Both the position numbers and the translations under genes were made by a program. From Gemmata massiliana (GTDB lineage Bacteria > Planctomycetota > Planctomycetia > Gemmatales > Gemmataceae), in NCBI RefSeq assembly GCF_901538265.1, contig NZ_LR593886.1:1798001-1862000 (forward strand): a DNA stretch of 64,000 nucleotides, given 5' to 3'. Of the stretch, positions 24,952 to 32,922 are shown piece after piece. The notes under the pieces are model-generated. The model ran no database searches, had not been told where the DNA came from, and saw only the letters and a list, made by a program, of their open reading frames with translations. Numbering within the stretch: the stretch's first letter is position 1; the number at the start of each line of letters is the position of its first letter.

Positions 24952-26130
24952 GTGGCAACACACACGCAACTTCCGCGACTCAACTCGCCGTTCCTGAGTG
25001 CCGTTCGTAAAAGTGGGCTGCTCACGCCGGACGACTTGGTAGCGGTGTTCGCGAACGCTTCTCTCGACCCCACAACCGCCGAACCGCTCCAGGTCGCGGC
25101 GCTGCTCGTGCGAAAGAAGCTGTTGACGAAGTTCCAGGCGATGCAGTTGCTCAACAACCGGACGCAGGGCTTCGTCCTCGACAAATACAAGATCCTCGAC
25201 GGCATCCGGCAGGACCGCGTCGGGATGGTGTTCAAAGCGGAACACACGACGACCAAACGCACGGTGGCCTTGAAGGTGCTGCCGTGCGACCGGGCCAGCG
25301 ACCCGACCATTCTGAAAGCATTCATGGACGAGGTGCGGGGTGCCGCGAAGGTGGACCACCCGGCCGTGGCGCGCATCTTGGACGTGGGGTACTGGCAGGG
25401 CACGCACTTCGTTGTCTCCGAATTTGTACCGGGGCCGACACTGGATAAGATCGTCGCGGAGAAGGGGCCGCTGACCCCGGACGTCGCGGCGCAGCTCATT
25501 GCACAAGTTGCCGTGGGCCTGATGCACGCGCACTCGTGCGGGCTGATCCACCGCGACCTGAAGCCCGGTAACCTCGCACTGATGCCAGACCGGAGCGTGA
25601 AGCTCATCGATCTGGGGCTGACGCACATGCTCGAAAGCCCGTGGGCGCGGGTCACGAAGCGGATCAGCACGAAAGAGTACGCGGAGGAGATCGCACACAT
25701 CGCGCCGGAGCAGGCGTGGGGCTGCGAGATGGATTGCCGCAGCGACGTATACAGTCTTGGCTCGACGTTCTACTACCTGTTGACGGGCCAAGTTCCGTTC
25801 CCGGGGCTGGCCCCGGAAATGATGGCCGAGCGGCAGATCCGCGGGGTGCCGTCGCCGGCCGAACTCCGACCCAAAGTCTCCCCCGAACTGGCCCGGATCG
25901 TCATGAAGATGGGGGCGAAAGACCCGCACACGCGCTACCAGACTGCGCGCGAGGTGGTTCAGGCGCTTCAGGCGTGGCTCCCGCTCGCGCAGTGCCGGGC
26001 GCTCGGCATCTCTGTGGAGGCCCCGAGCCCCGGAGCGCAAGAAGACTCCCGCACGCACGCGGCTGTGAAGTCGGCCAAGCCCGCGAAGAAGGGCGTCCTC
26101 GCGTTCGTCCGCGGGCTCTTCGGGCGATAG
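24952..26130 (+). CDS. Ser/Thr protein kinase with divergent ATP loop
   Basis: Soluble kinase-family protein of 392 aa. An N-terminal helical region (residues 15-72, LLVRKKLLTKFQAMQLLNNR) typical of planctomycete kinases precedes a kinase domain: Lys near 108 in VALKVL, HRDLKPGNL near 200, then IDLGLT near 219, where the usual DFG is DLG. The glycine-rich loop is replaced by GIRQDRVGMVF, lacking two glycines. Catalytic Lys, HRD Asp and the metal Asp are all retained, so weak activity is possible. C-terminal tail is basic. Start is a GTG; no transmembrane helix was seen. Confidence 0.88.
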   Translation: MATHTQLPRLNSPFLSAVRKSGLLTPDDLVAVFANASLDPTTAEPLQVAALLVRKKLLTKFQAMQLLNNRTQGFVLDKYKILDGIRQDRVGMVFKAEHTTTKRTVALKVLPCDRASDPTILKAFMDEVRGAAKVDHPAVARILDVGYWQGTHFVVSEFVPGPTLDKIVAEKGPLTPDVAAQLIAQVAVGLMHAHSCGLIHRDLKPGNLALMPDRSVKLIDLGLTHMLESPWARVTKRISTKEYAEEIAHIAPEQAWGCEMDCRSDVYSLGSTFYYLLTGQVPFPGLAPEMMAERQIRGVPSPAELRPKVSPELARIVMKMGAKDPHTRYQTAREVVQALQAWLPLAQCRALGISVEAPSPGAQEDSRTHAAVKSAKPAKKGVLAFVRGLFGR

Positions 26131-26142
26131 TCGCTTCCGATT

Positions 26143-26173
26143 GCCTGCCGCGACACGTTGCGGCAGGCTTTTT
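26143..26173 (+). terminator. Intrinsic terminator after the kinase gene
   Basis: Stem GCCTGCCGC / GCGGCAGGC (26143-26151 with 26160-26168), 8-nt loop, followed by TTTTT. Located 13 bp past the kinase stop. A textbook rho-independent terminator on the plus strand. Confidence 0.9.
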
Positions 26174-26314
26174 GCGTAACCGCGTACCCTCTTCACGGGG
26201 ATACGGTACCTGCTTCTCCCAGCCCGTTTGGGCGCCGTGCCTCCGTTCAATCCGAACGTTGCCGGCGATAATTCTGACTTTCCCATTCGGGTGGTTTGTG
26301 TTTACATTTCTGGC

Positions 26315-27037
26315 ATGGATTTCTCGCAAGAAGAACTGGTCGAAACCATTGATCGCCTCGTCGCGGGGCTGATCGAACGCGCCGGTGTGACCGCGGGGCC
26401 GGTTAATGCTCTCGCGCTCGCCGAACACCACCTAGGCATCCCGGTTCAGTTCGTCGAGCCGGCCGAAGAAGACGAGTCCGGTCGGCGCCGGCCGCGCTCG
26501 CGCCCGGCCGGGAACGGGATCACACTCACCACCGACATGAGCGACGAACAACGACAGCGCGCGGCGGCCGGTGGGATCGCGCTGCTCCTGATGCCGGAAA
26601 TCTTCCGCAAACTCAGCGTGCCCCTCGGGAGCGAGAGCAAACAGTTCCAGGCGCACGTGCGCGGGCTGGTCGTTCCCCGCGTGCTGATCCCCTCGCGCCT
26701 GTTCCGGGCCGCGCTCCGGGATTGCAAGTACGACGTCCCGGCCCTCAAACAGGTCTTCTCCACCGCGAGCATGGAAATGGTCGCGGCGCGGCTGCTCGAT
26801 CTGGACGCCCCGTGCGTCATCGCGGTGGTGGACGACGGGGTCGTGGCGAGCCGCCGCGGGAACCGGGCGCCGGCCGCGCGCAAGCTCGAAGCGGCCGAAC
26901 AAGAATGCGTGGACCGGGTCACGGAACTCGATCTCCCGCACCGCGCGCGCGTCGGGGAGTGGACGGCATGGGGGTGGCCCGTCCCGGATCGCCCTTTTCG
27001 CCGGATTCTTCTGCGCGCCGTGCCCGACGACGTATAA
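26315..27037 (+). CDS. ImmA/IrrE-like protein lacking the metallopeptidase motif
   Basis: 240 aa from the ATG at 26315. The overall order matches ImmA/IrrE (DUF955): N-terminal ALALAEHHLGIPVQFV, then ITLTTDMSDEQRQRAAAGGIALLLMPE, then the LIPSRLFRAALRDCKYDVPALKQVFSTASMEMVAARLLDLD module that in the family follows the active site (LLMP and VS..A...RL). At the point where HExxH should occur the sequence reads AGGIA, so the zinc ligands are gone. I infer a catalytically dead relative, perhaps a sensor or repressor-binding protein. No prophage or Xre repressor neighbour. Family assignment is by eye. Confidence 0.55.
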   Translation: MDFSQEELVETIDRLVAGLIERAGVTAGPVNALALAEHHLGIPVQFVEPAEEDESGRRRPRSRPAGNGITLTTDMSDEQRQRAAAGGIALLLMPEIFRKLSVPLGSESKQFQAHVRGLVVPRVLIPSRLFRAALRDCKYDVPALKQVFSTASMEMVAARLLDLDAPCVIAVVDDGVVASRRGNRAPAARKLEAAEQECVDRVTELDLPHRARVGEWTAWGWPVPDRPFRRILLRAVPDDV

Positions 27038-27311
27038 TATCATCACGTTGCGTTCACACGGCGGTCGCCATAGCATTCAGGGCTGGCGACCGCCGGACCG
27101 TTTCCGGCCACCCGGAAGTTTCGAGTGCCGAGTGCTGAGTGTCGCGAACCGATAAGCGACACAACTACCGAACTTTTCTTTCAGCACCGGACACTTTGCT
27201 CTTCCGAATCGAGACCGCCCTTTACAACCGCCGGCCGGGGCGGGATGATTTTTTGTGTTCCCGTCCGCACCCCTCAGCCGTGCCGGACCGACAGACCAGG
27301 AGCGCTCGGCC
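27038..27311. other. Intergenic region with an 11-bp hairpin upstream of greA
   Basis: Holds an 11-bp stem (27060-27070 with 27084-27094, 13-nt loop) just after the preceding stop, likely that gene's terminator or a dispersed palindrome. A TATAAT string at the end of the preceding gene (about 27032) has no clear -35 partner. No other feature seen before greA. Confidence 0.4.
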
Positions 27312-27797
27312 ATGACCGACGACCGCATCCCCATGACGCGGGAAGGCTACGACAAACTCAAGGTCGAGTTGGATCGCCTTCGCGGTGCGGAGATGATCGA
27401 GATCACCAAGCGCGTCGCCACGGCGCGCGAGATGGGCGATTTGAGCGAGAACGCCGAGTACCACGCCGCGCGAGAGGACCAGGGAATCCTCCAGGCCCGG
27501 ATCAACGACCTGTCCGACCGCCTCTCACGCGCGACCATCGTCGACACGGCGCTGCTCCCCAAGGACACGATCGCCTTCGGGAGCAAGGTGAAGGTCATGG
27601 ACCTCGACGTCGACGAAGAAGAGACGTTTGAACTCGTCGGGCCGGGCCAAGAGAACCCCGATAAGGGGCGCATCCTGACCACGAGCCCCATTGGGCAGGG
27701 GCTGATCGGCCGGAAAAAGGGCGACACAGTCAAAATTCAAGTGCCCAGTGGCACCATCAAGTTTAAGATCCTGGAAATTACGACAGCGAATATATAA
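27312..27797 (+). CDS. greA: Transcript cleavage factor GreA
   Basis: Transcription elongation factor that enters the RNA polymerase secondary channel to rescue backtracked complexes. The N-terminal coiled coil contains IPMTREGYDKLKVELDRL and, at its tip, REMGDLSENAEYHAAREDQ with the conserved acidic D..E pair. The C-terminal FKBP-like domain has IAFGSKVKVMDLDVDEEETFELVG, SPIGQGLIGRKKGDTVKI. Length of 161 aa is canonical. The ATG at 27312 has AGGAG about 9 nt upstream; the longer frame from 27255 is not family-like. Followed by a terminator hairpin. Confidence 0.96.
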   Translation: MTDDRIPMTREGYDKLKVELDRLRGAEMIEITKRVATAREMGDLSENAEYHAAREDQGILQARINDLSDRLSRATIVDTALLPKDTIAFGSKVKVMDLDVDEEETFELVGPGQENPDKGRILTTSPIGQGLIGRKKGDTVKIQVPSGTIKFKILEITTANI

Positions 27798-27839
27798 ATT
27801 GCGTGGGACGTGAATTTATTGCTGGATAATGATTGGATT

Positions 27840-27876
27840 GTGTCCGTTTTTCACTTGCACGAGAAAAAACGGGCAC
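27840..27876 (+). terminator. Hairpin terminator after greA
   Basis: 12-bp stem (27840-27851 with 27865-27876) with one G-T pair; the arms contain TTTTT and AAAAA runs. It lies about 40 bp after the greA stop and can terminate in either direction. Confidence 0.6.
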
Positions 27877-27962
27877 ACTCGACACGTATAGGTGCTAGAG
27901 AGGCTTACAATTTCTTGCCAACACAGTGTTGGCGGACCCGGGTCATTGCCGATACTACTGTT

Positions 27963-27986
27963 AGAAACGGCACCTACACCGTTTCT
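27963..27986. promoter_or_regulatory. 8-bp dyad upstream of the FHA protein gene
   Basis: AGAAACGG-N8-CCGTTTCT, a perfect inverted repeat 24 bp before the FHA gene start. Just upstream, TTGGCG-N16-GATACT (about 27930-27956) resembles a sigma-70 promoter, so the dyad would sit in the early transcript or at the promoter's downstream edge, suiting an operator or 5' hairpin. Confidence 0.35.
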
Positions 27987-28009
27987 GGTCGGGCCGCCAG
28001 GAGGCGGGC

Positions 28010-28522
28010 ATGTCAGATCCCCGGCTTCACAGCTTGCACTTGGAAGGACAGCCCAGGCGGGACACGTTCCGCTCTGCGCGCGAGAAGCTCCAGGCAGCTT
28101 GTGGCAGCCAAACGATGGCCGGCAACGCCCGCGTTCTCGACGACGCGGCTCTTGTCGTTTCGACTCTCGCGGCACCTGTTGGAGGTGCGGGTGGGAGCGG
28201 GATTGCCGGGCGCTTCACCTTCTATCTCAAAGACGGCACTAACGTTTACCCGCTACACCTCGGGATGAACAGTATCGGGAGGCTACCCGATAACGACGTT
28301 GTGGTGCGGGACGAGTGCGTGTCCCGGCGCCATTGTGCGGTGCTGATTCACTCGGATCTTCGGTGTGAACTGCACGACGTCGCTTCCAAGAACGGCACAC
28401 TTCTGAACGGCAAAAAGATCCCCCAGCCTCAAAAGCTTCAATCCGGCGACCAGATTACGCTCTGCAACCGCCGCCTCACGTTCCACATGGTCGAAGCCGC
28501 GAACGAACCCGCCGCGAGTTAA
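28010..28522 (+). CDS. FHA-domain protein
   Basis: 170-aa cytoplasmic protein. The C-terminal half (about 68-155) is a forkhead-associated domain: SIGRLPDNDVVVRDECVSRRHC with the phosphothreonine-binding Arg and Ser, then DVASKNGTLLNGK. FHA domains read phosphothreonine, and the window encodes several Ser/Thr kinases, so this is a candidate readout protein, but no specific partner is shown. The N-terminal 65 residues are unrecognised and probably disordered. ATG has AGGAGG at good spacing. Confidence 0.88.
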   Translation: MSDPRLHSLHLEGQPRRDTFRSAREKLQAACGSQTMAGNARVLDDAALVVSTLAAPVGGAGGSGIAGRFTFYLKDGTNVYPLHLGMNSIGRLPDNDVVVRDECVSRRHCAVLIHSDLRCELHDVASKNGTLLNGKKIPQPQKLQSGDQITLCNRRLTFHMVEAANEPAAS

Positions 28523-28598
28523 GTGCCGCTCTCAAGCTTCCAATCTCGATCAACACCCACGCGAACCTGTCTGTGATGGTGGGCGGAATAGGTGTTTT

Positions 28599-28627
28599 TT
28601 GACGATTGCTCCGCGCAACGGTTAAAT
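28599..28627 (+). promoter_or_regulatory. Candidate sigma-70 promoter
   Basis: TTGACG at 28599-28604, 17-bp spacer, TTAAAT at 28622-28627, about 90 bp before the start of the following hypothetical gene. The -35 matches 5 of 6 consensus bases and the -10 4 of 6; planctomycete consensus is not well known to me. Confidence 0.35.
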
Positions 28628-28715
28628 CGCTATATTCGCTACATCCATTAGCTTTCGTGTTCGGTGGTCGCGCGGCCCGATAACCCCAATCGCCACACCT
28701 GCGAGGGTTACCGTT

Positions 28716-29039
28716 ATGGCCACGTTCTATTTGCTCCCGCCGCGTGAGTGCCTCGAACGAGCCGTTAGCGACCTGTTCACGAAGTTGCTCCCGGGGCTCC
28801 CGCTACCCGCGGATGCGTGGGACGCGCTGGCCGGGCAACTCGCGAGTGCGACCGGATGGGCCGAGGACGTGTTTCTGGTTCCGCGGGACGAACTCCCGGA
28901 CGGCGACCCGGCCCCGGCGCTCGTGGAGGGGTTCGGGGCCGATCCGGGAGACCAAGTGGTGGACGTGAGCCTCGCGCGCCCGGCCCGAACGTGGGTCGTA
29001 ACGCCCGCTGACGTTTCCGGTGTTGCGCACGCGCGATAA
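28716..29039 (+). CDS. Hypothetical protein, 107 aa
   Basis: Not recognised. A compact soluble protein with an amphipathic N-terminal helix (ECLERAVSDLFTKLLPGL), a second helix (AWDALAGQLASATGWAED) and a beta-rich end (DVFLVPRDEL, QVVDVSLARPARTWVVTP). No motif, signal or membrane helix. Start ATG has GAGGG upstream at reasonable spacing. Acidic overall. Followed closely by the poly-Arg protein gene on the same strand, with which it may be co-transcribed. Confidence 0.65.
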   Translation: MATFYLLPPRECLERAVSDLFTKLLPGLPLPADAWDALAGQLASATGWAEDVFLVPRDELPDGDPAPALVEGFGADPGDQVVDVSLARPARTWVVTPADVSGVAHAR

Positions 29040-29125
29040 GATAAATAAACCACGGCTCGCCTCTCTCGATCCGTGAGCCGCGCCCGATGCGACGCCGCGG
29101 CCACCGGCACCAGAAACAAACACAA

Positions 29126-29671
29126 ATGACTGACCCTCTCGATAACAACGACGACTGGGCCGATCTCGCACGCGAGTTCGCGCTGGACAAGCCGTCCGCG
29201 CCGGCACCCGCGGATTGCGAAGACCGTGCCGAAGCAACCGAACCGCTCGCGGATGATGCTGCGCCCGAAGGTGCTGAGTCCGAAGGCGCGGAGGAATTCG
29301 ACGATGCCGAAGACGCACCGGGCGGCGACGGCGCCGACGGTGATGCGGCTCCTGGCACCGGGCGCAAACGCCGCCGCCGCCGCCGCCGTCGTCGTAAGGG
29401 TGGGGCGGGCGATACCGCGGCCCCCGTTGCTGGCGCCGCGAGCGAAGAAAACGGCGAGTCGGGCGACGAGAGTGACGAAACCGCCGAAGTGGTTTCATCG
29501 AACGACGATTATGACGCTTCCCCGGGTGAAGAAGTGGAAGACTTTGAAACCGAGCCGGCGCCGCTGGCGGCCGAAGAAGACACGGCCAACGATGTGCTCC
29601 GCGAGCTGATCGCGACCTGGAACGTGCCGTCTTGGGACAGCATTGTGAGCGGCTTGTACCGCCCCGGATAA
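29126..29671 (+). CDS. Acidic disordered protein with a ten-arginine tract
   Basis: 181 aa from the ATG at 29126. Residues 1-75 are strongly acidic and low-complexity (AEATEPLADDAAPEGAESEG), followed by a K-R(10)-K tract (residues about 88-99), another acidic region, and a short ordered C-terminus NVPSWDSIVSGLYRPG. Disordered acidic proteins with an Arg cluster and a Trp-containing C-terminal peptide occur in planctomycetes. Nucleic-acid or ribosome association is suggested by charge alone; function unknown. The Arg tract is coded mainly by CGC/CGT, close to a simple repeat. Confidence 0.65.
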   Translation: MTDPLDNNDDWADLAREFALDKPSAPAPADCEDRAEATEPLADDAAPEGAESEGAEEFDDAEDAPGGDGADGDAAPGTGRKRRRRRRRRRKGGAGDTAAPVAGAASEENGESGDESDETAEVVSSNDDYDASPGEEVEDFETEPAPLAAEEDTANDVLRELIATWNVPSWDSIVSGLYRPG

Positions 29672-29743
29672 GTCTCTGTTTCGCGCTCCGGAGCAAGATG
29701 AAGATCCGGAGCGGGAGCCGGGAACCGGAAACTTGGAGCTGAT

Positions 29744-30196
29744 ATGGCGGACGCGATCATCGATGTTGTGGGCGTGGACGAGCTGCCACTCATCATCGAC
29801 ATGTACAACCAGATTTTCCGCCCCACGAAGACGATCGAGTCGTTCCGTCGGCGGTACATGGGGCGCCACAACATTTTGCAGCTCGTGGCCCGCGTGAAGG
29901 ATAAACCGGCCGGGTTCTTCCTCGGGTTCGAGCTGAAGCCCGACACGTTCTTCGCGTGGTTCTACGGCGTAATGCCCGACGTGCGGCGCATGGGGATCGG
30001 CTCCCAATTGATGGAAGCCGCGCAGAGCTGGGCCGCGCAGCACCACTACGAAACGATCCGGCTGGAGTGCCACAACACCCACCGGCCGATGCTCCACCTC
30101 GCCATCGAACTCGGGTACGACATCGTCGGCCTGCACTGGGACGCCGACCGCGGTGACAACCTCATCATGTTCGAGAAGAGTTTGACCGACAGGTAA
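29744..30196 (+). CDS. GNAT family N-acetyltransferase
   Basis: 150-aa acetyl-CoA-dependent acyltransferase. The family's pyrophosphate-binding loop appears as VMPDVRRMGIGSQLMEAAQSWAA (R/Q-x-x-G-x-G/A form), preceded by strand FFLGFELKPDTFFAWFYGV and followed by IRLECHNTHRPMLHLAIELGYDIVG, where the NxxxMxxLxxxLGF-type motif is usual. Substrate unknown. ATG is preceded by TGGAGCTG. Ends in a perfect palindromic terminator. Confidence 0.9.
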   Translation: MADAIIDVVGVDELPLIIDMYNQIFRPTKTIESFRRRYMGRHNILQLVARVKDKPAGFFLGFELKPDTFFAWFYGVMPDVRRMGIGSQLMEAAQSWAAQHHYETIRLECHNTHRPMLHLAIELGYDIVGLHWDADRGDNLIMFEKSLTDR

Positions 30197-30208
30197 TTCG
30201 CGGCAGAG

Positions 30209-30260
30209 TGTGCGGGGTTCGGGGCGCGAAGACCGGTCTTCGCGCCCCGAACCCCGCACA
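30209..30260 (+). terminator. Perfect 26-bp palindrome with T run after the GNAT gene
   Basis: 30209-30234 and 30235-30260 are perfect reverse complements with no spacer, followed by TTTT. It lies 13 bp after the GNAT stop. Strong intrinsic terminator; the length and perfect dyad also fit a dispersed palindrome. Confidence 0.85.
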
Positions 30261-30345
30261 TTTTAACACTTTCTCGTCTAATTCGCTCTTCCTTTCGCCC
30301 CTTCTCGCCTAATCCCTCTTTTCCCCGCGGGTCGCGTGGAGCAGA

Positions 30346-31638
30346 ATGAGCACGGTCGTTGTTCCGGGGGTGGTCATGCGCGGCGTTGTAACTGTGATTT
30401 TGGCCGGGGGCAGGGGAACGAGGCTCGAACCACTCACTCGCGATCGCGCGAAGCCGGCCGTGCCGTTCGGCGGGTTGTACCGCATCATCGATTTCACCCT
30501 GTCGAACTGCATCAACAGTGGGCTGCGCCGCGTGCTCGTGCTCACGCAGTTCAAGTCGCGCAGCCTGGACCGCCACATCCGCCACGGGTGGAGCTTCCTC
30601 AGTTCCGAACTGGGCGAGTCGGTCGAGGTTCTGCCGCCGCAACAGCGCATCGACGAGACGTGGTACAAGGGCACCGCGGACGCGATCTACCAGAACATTT
30701 ATTCGCTCGAACGCGAGAACGCAGAGCACGTTCTGATCCTCGCGGGCGACCACATTTACAAGATGGACTACGGGCACATGATCCGTGCCCACATCGACCG
30801 CAAGGCGGATGTGACCATCGGGTGCATCCCGGTACCGCTCGACGAGGTCCGGCACTTCGGCATCATGCAGGCCGCGGCCGACGACCGCGTGGTGAACTTC
30901 CTGGAGAAGCCCAAGACCGCGGACTCGATGCCCGGCGACTCGCACCACGCACTGGGATCAATGGGCATTTACGTCTTCAAAACGCGGTTACTGTTTGAAC
31001 TGCTGTGTCAGGACGCGGCGAAGACCGGTACGTCTCACGATTTCGGCAAGAACATCATCCCGTACATGATCGAAACCGGTCACAAGGTGATCGCGCACCG
31101 GTTCCTCGACCAGAACCGCAAGGCGGTCCCGTACTGGCGCGACGTGGGGACGCTCGATGCGTACTATCAGGCGAACATGGATCTGGTCGCGGTCGAGCCG
31201 GTGCTGAACATGTACGACGCGACGTGGCCGATTCGCACGGTCCAACCGCAGTTGCCGCCGCCGAAGTTCGTGTTCACGGGCGAGGGACCGGCCGGTCACG
31301 CGCGCCGCGGGGAAGCCCTGGATAGCATTGTGTGCGCGGGGAGTATCGTTTCGGGCGGGCACGTCCGGCGCAGTATCCTCTCGCCTCGCGTGCGAGTGAA
31401 CAGCTATGCAGTAGTAGAAGACTCGATCCTGCTCGACGGCGTGGACGTGGGGCGCTACTGCCGCGTGCGCAAGGCGATCATTGATAAGGACGTGAAGCTC
31501 CCGCCGTACACGGTTCTCGGCTACGACACCGAATTCGACCGGCGCCGCGGGTTCACCGTGACCGACGCGGGCGTGGTCGTGGTGTCGAAGGCCGAACCGC
31601 CCGAAACGTTCCAGGCGCCCAATCCGTTGCCCAACTGA
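30346..31638 (+). CDS. glgC: Glucose-1-phosphate adenylyltransferase (ADP-glucose synthase)
   Basis: Makes ADP-glucose for glycogen synthesis. Nucleotidyltransferase motifs: VILAGGRGTRLEPLTRDRAKPAV, VPFGGLYRIIDF, the substrate segment WYKGTADAIYQN, and LAGDHIYKMDY. The C-terminal left-handed beta-helix has SIVSGGHVRRSILSPRVRV and DVGRYCRVRKAIIDKDV. 430 aa is normal. ATG at 30346 has GGAG upstream; an inner ATG at 30376 is possible. Allosteric control by glycolytic intermediates is usual for the family. The next gene starts 18 bp later on the same strand. Confidence 0.94.
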   Translation: MSTVVVPGVVMRGVVTVILAGGRGTRLEPLTRDRAKPAVPFGGLYRIIDFTLSNCINSGLRRVLVLTQFKSRSLDRHIRHGWSFLSSELGESVEVLPPQQRIDETWYKGTADAIYQNIYSLERENAEHVLILAGDHIYKMDYGHMIRAHIDRKADVTIGCIPVPLDEVRHFGIMQAAADDRVVNFLEKPKTADSMPGDSHHALGSMGIYVFKTRLLFELLCQDAAKTGTSHDFGKNIIPYMIETGHKVIAHRFLDQNRKAVPYWRDVGTLDAYYQANMDLVAVEPVLNMYDATWPIRTVQPQLPPPKFVFTGEGPAGHARRGEALDSIVCAGSIVSGGHVRRSILSPRVRVNSYAVVEDSILLDGVDVGRYCRVRKAIIDKDVKLPPYTVLGYDTEFDRRRGFTVTDAGVVVVSKAEPPETFQAPNPLPN

Positions 31639-31655
31639 CCGCACGAGAGGTTCCC

Positions 31656-32144
31656 ATGACCCGCTTCGCGCTGATCGCTGTTGGACTGATGGCGTTTCCG
31701 ATTGTGGCTCGCGCCGCGGACGAGGCCAAAGGCGAGAAGGCCGCGCACACCGTGTACGATGCGTACTTCGAGAAGAACAACTCCGGGCTGAAGGGCGACG
31801 CGACGTACACCGCCCTCACAAGCAAGGACGGGTTCGAGAAGGTGTTCGCGGCTCGTCCGCCGCTGATGGGCGGGAAGAAGCCGGTGCTGCTCGCGCCCGA
31901 TGCGTTCGACAAGCACTTCGTTGCGGCCGTTATCAAGCGTGGACCAGCCATTACGACGTACAAGGTCGAGGCCGTGACGCTCGACAAGGACGGCATCCTG
32001 TACGTGCAGTACAAGGCGGAAAGTGGGCCGGCGGGCACCGCGACCTTCGCCAGCCCTCTTATCGTGAGCGTCCCGAAAGAGGGCGCGAAGAAGGTCACGT
32101 TCATCGAGAACGGTAAGGCCGTCAGTACGGTGGATGTGAAATGA
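31656..32144 (+). CDS. Secreted hypothetical protein, 162 aa
   Basis: Function unknown. Signal peptide (residues 1-21, ending ARAA-D). The mature 140 residues are beta-rich, with KPVLLAPDAFDKHFVAAVIKRG, TYKVEAVTLDKDGILYVQYKAE and SPLIVSVPKEGAKKVTFIENGK, and no cysteines. Lies 18 bp after glgC on the same strand, with GAGG upstream of the ATG, so it is likely in the glgC transcript, though export argues against a direct role in glycogen synthesis. Confidence 0.7.
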   Translation: MTRFALIAVGLMAFPIVARAADEAKGEKAAHTVYDAYFEKNNSGLKGDATYTALTSKDGFEKVFAARPPLMGGKKPVLLAPDAFDKHFVAAVIKRGPAITTYKVEAVTLDKDGILYVQYKAESGPAGTATFASPLIVSVPKEGAKKVTFIENGKAVSTVDVK

Positions 32145-32150
32145 GTTCTG

Positions 32151-32229
32151 GGCGAACGGCCGGCGTGAGCCGGCTGGTGGGAATTCTCGACTCGATGTTT
32201 TACCAGCTGGCTCACGCCAGCCGTTCGCC
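32151..32229. repeat. Imperfect palindromic repeat, overlaps NUDIX gene end
   Basis: Arms 32151-32177 and 32203-32229 pair over 27 bp with two mismatches, 25-nt spacer. The right arm includes the last codons and stop of the NUDIX gene, so its C-terminal RLRGERLA is repeat-derived. Probably ends the transcripts of both convergent genes. Confidence 0.75.
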
Positions 32230-32736
32230 CCGCAACCGTTCCCACAGCAAGAGCGAGGTAATAGTTTTCGCGTCGCGGATGGTGCCGTCCAAACACATGC
32301 GGATGGCTTCATCGAGGCGCACGGTGACCGGTTCGAGTTGCTCGTCCGGTTCCGGGCGGGCGGTACCGGGGGTCAGTTCTTCGGCCACAAAAAGGTGCAG
32401 TTTCTCGTCCATCACCCCGGGCGAAGCGTACATATAGCCGAGGCTCCGCCACTTCGCCGCTTGGTAGCCCGTTTCTTCGAGCAGCTCCCGTTTCGCGCAC
32501 ACTTCGAGTGCCTCGTTCGGTTCCACCGTGCCCGCGGGCGCTTCCCAGAGCGTCTCACCGATCACGAACCGGAAGTTGCGCAGCAGCACCACGTGCTCCG
32601 CGTCCAGAACCGGCAGGATGACGACCGCGCCGGGGTGCCGGATCGCGTCACGGCGGATCGTCTTGCCGTCGGCTGTGGTAAGTGTGTTCACTTCAACGCG
32701 GATGCGCCGGCCGACGTGAACGGTTTCAACGGACAT
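32212..32736 (-). CDS. NUDIX hydrolase (ADP-ribose pyrophosphatase-like)
   Basis: 174-aa hydrolase of nucleoside diphosphate-linked compounds. The Nudix box GX5EX7REUXEEXGU is complete: GTVEPNEALEVCAKRELLEETGY near 87-109. The preceding RHPGAVVILPVLDAEHVVLLRNFR and the order of strands match ADP-ribose/ADP-sugar pyrophosphatases, so a role in nucleotide-sugar turnover is likely, and it lies next to glgC. ATG has GAGGACTC upstream. Last residues read into a palindromic repeat. Confidence 0.9.
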   Translation of the reverse strand: MSVETVHVGRRIRVEVNTLTTADGKTIRRDAIRHPGAVVILPVLDAEHVVLLRNFRFVIGETLWEAPAGTVEPNEALEVCAKRELLEETGYQAAKWRSLGYMYASPGVMDEKLHLFVAEELTPGTARPEPDEQLEPVTVRLDEAIRMCLDGTIRDAKTITSLLLWERLRGERLA

Positions 32737-32922
32737 GTGAGTCCTCTATTGGGACCGGGGCAAGTTACAGAGCGGGGACCGAAATACCGCGGAGAACCCG
32801 CCCTTTTGCGGCCCCGAGTCCGGAACTTGCGGCGCGGAACTCTGGAACTGGTAACGTGTAAGATGGTAGATTAACAGTTGTCCGCCGACAACCCGTTCGC
32901 GGCGCGTGAGTGAGTCTGTCCG

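Noticed and set aside
23078..24997. 639-codon plus frame overlapping purH and the M42 peptidase
   Set aside because: Different frame from both recognised enzymes; Arg-rich shadow crossing a palindromic repeat.
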